From contig JAIOWT010000031.1 in assembly GCA_021742025.1 (NCBI GenBank), forward strand, positions 1-9,291: a stretch of DNA of 9,291 bases, read 5' to 3'. Origin of the DNA: Candidatus Nanopelagicales bacterium. Its GTDB lineage: Bacteria; Actinomycetota; Actinomycetes; S36-B12; UBA5976. The notes under the pieces were generated by a model. The model ran no database searches and had not been told where the DNA came from. It saw only the letters and a program-made list of their open reading frames with translations. Shown here one piece after another: positions 8,278-9,291 of this stretch. How positions within the stretch are numbered: position 1 is the stretch's first letter; each line of letters begins with the position of its first letter. The position numbers and the translations under genes were made by a program.

Positions 8278-9263
8278 TGTTTAGGTTTTGCTCTGCGGCC
8301 GCGTTGCTTTGGCTCGCTTGTCTGAACCGCAGAAGAACGATTGGATTCTGAATCTGAATTTTCGGAAACTTTCGCTTTAGCTTCCGTCTTGGCCGCAGCC
8401 GTAAAGTCAGGTTCTTGACCCTGAATCACTAATTTGCCTGCAAACATAAGTTCGCGACCAGGATTCTTCTCGCTGGAGCGAATCAAATACAGAAGTGCCA
8501 ATGCTCCGATGAAAAGTGCAGTGAAAACATTGAATCGAATGCCAAGTATGTGACGTGCGTCGTCGATTCGCATGGTTTCGATTAACCCGCGAGCTGAGCA
8601 ATAAAGCGCAACATAGAGTGCGAACACCCGACCATGCCCCATCACATATCGCTTATCCGCCCACATGACAAAGAATCCAATTGCGACACAAGCAAGGGCT
8701 TCATAAAGGAAGGTTGGATGAAAGGTTTCAAATTGCGTGAACTCGGTCGGACGATTTTCCGTTGCAATTTCTAGACCCCACGGCAACGTAGTTGGTCGGC
8801 CAAAGAGTTCTTGGTTGAACCAATTTCCTAATCTTCCAATTGCCTGAGCGAAGGCAACGCCCGGTGCGATGGAATCTGCAAATGGCGCAAATGGAACGCC
8901 AAGTCGCTTGGCCCCGATCCAGGCACCAACTCCACCTAGGGCAAGTGCTCCCCAAATTCCAAGTCCACCCTCCCAAATTCGGAAGGCGCCAAGGAAGCCT
9001 TTGCCACCTTCGCTGAAATAAAGTTCCCAGTCAGTCATCACGTGGTAGATACGACCGCCGACTATGCCAAATGGGACAGCCCACATAGCAATGTCAGCAA
9101 CTTGTCCATCTAGGCCACCGCGAGCAACCCAGCGCTTATTGCCAAGCCAAACTGCTAGAAATATTCCAACCAGGATAAAAAACGCGTAGGCACGAAGCGG
9201 CACCGGTCCTAGTTGCCAAACGCTCTGCGATGGACTTGGAATAAATGCTGGAAGCAAGATCAT
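8274..9263 (-). CDS. lgt: Prolipoprotein diacylglyceryl transferase
   Basis: Lgt is an inner-membrane enzyme that moves a diacylglyceryl group from phosphatidylglycerol to the lipobox cysteine of prolipoproteins, the first step of lipoprotein maturation. Several hydrophobic segments are visible (about 25-41, 57-70, 102-116, 187-201, 212-224, 245-261), consistent with the seven-span fold. Signature residues include Arg24/Tyr26, the GRLGNWFNQELFG box at 143-155 (Arg144, Asn147, Glu152), HPTFLYE at 182-188, and Arg232 in ETMRIDD. From about residue 265 a hydrophilic Ala/Glu/Lys/Ser-rich tail of some 65 residues extends beyond the 291-residue E. coli protein; it ends in basic residues. The ATG overlaps the upstream stop by four bases, and IPSPSQ..W.LGP..LRAY is the standard N-terminus. 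No strong Shine-Dalgarno site precedes it, so translation is probably coupled. Confidence 0.96.
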   Translation of the reverse strand: MILLPAFIPSPSQSVWQLGPVPLRAYAFFILVGIFLAVWLGNKRWVARGGLDGQVADIAMWAVPFGIVGGRIYHVMTDWELYFSEGGKGFLGAFRIWEGGLGIWGALALGGVGAWIGAKRLGVPFAPFADSIAPGVAFAQAIGRLGNWFNQELFGRPTTLPWGLEIATENRPTEFTQFETFHPTFLYEALACVAIGFFVMWADKRYVMGHGRVFALYVALYCSARGLIETMRIDDARHILGIRFNVFTALFIGALALLYLIRSSEKNPGRELMFAGKLVIQGQEPDFTAAAKTEAKAKVSENSDSESNRSSAVQTSEPKQRGRRAKPKQ

Positions 9264-9291
9264 GAATTGGCTAATTCACTTAACTCTTTGA
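9260..9291 (-). CDS. trpA: C-terminal end of an upstream gene, probably tryptophan synthase alpha subunit
   Basis: Only one frame stays open from the window edge into lgt: it encodes KELSELANS and stops with a TGA that overlaps the lgt ATG (ATGA). This is the same junction type seen at pyrR/pyrB and pyrC/carA, which supports a real gene end. Nine residues cannot identify a protein. The trpA call rests on the common actinobacterial order trpA-lgt-...-pyk (trpA, lgt, Rv1615, Rv1616, pykA in M. tuberculosis) and on the short charged helix being a plausible TrpA end. Confidence 0.45.
   Translation of the reverse strand, partial: KELSELANS

Noticed and set aside
1..9291. Mobile elements, CRISPR arrays, tRNA or rRNA genes, or a hidden novel gene cassette
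   Set aside because: Apart from two spacers of about 70-80 bases, all sequence is accounted for by well-conserved housekeeping genes, and I saw no repeats or RNA gene signatures.

Overview
The window looks like a compact stretch of chromosome from an actinobacterium with unusually low GC for that phylum (mid-to-high forties percent by eye). CarA, PyrR, Pyk and Lgt all have actinobacterial wording, for example [13 protein letters not shown] in CarA and MRRAKIVCTLGPA in Pyk. Tiny spacers and overlapping genes suggest a streamlined genome such as the freshwater acI group (Nanopelagicales). The phylum is a confident inference; the lineage is a guess. Every gene reads on the minus strand, so transcription runs from base 9291 towards base 1.

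Layout in the direction of transcription: the last nine codons of an upstream gene, probably trpA (9260-9291); lgt, the prolipoprotein diacylglyceryl transferase (8274-9263); a 72-base spacer; pyk, pyruvate kinase (6774-8201, or to 8216 with a TTG start); a 78-base spacer holding an RNA control element; then pyrR (6141-6695), pyrB (5209-6144), pyrC (3926-5209), carA (2814-3929) and carB (1-2814, cut by the window edge at residue 938 of roughly 1,070-1,100). No other stretch lacks a gene, and I see no transposon, CRISPR array, tRNA or rRNA.

The five pyr/car genes form one operon for the first half of UMP synthesis. CarAB makes carbamoyl phosphate from glutamine, bicarbonate and 2 ATP; PyrB joins it to aspartate; PyrC closes the ring to dihydroorotate. 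PyrR is the UMP-sensing RNA-binding regulator. The genes overlap by 4, 1, 4 and 1 bases, so their translation is probably coupled.

The most interesting element is a hairpin at 6706-6737, just before pyrR. It has a 5-bp lower stem, a four-base 5' internal bulge, an upper stem and a GNGA-type loop close to the known PyrR-binding consensus. Its 3' arm contains part of the pyrR Shine-Dalgarno sequence, and no terminator follows. That points to UMP-dependent repression of translation, as described in mycobacteria, rather than the transcription attenuation of Bacillus. A competing fold in the same leader could act as an anti-repressor. I found no wholly new system; the genes are housekeeping genes and the novelty lies in the control region and the gene order.
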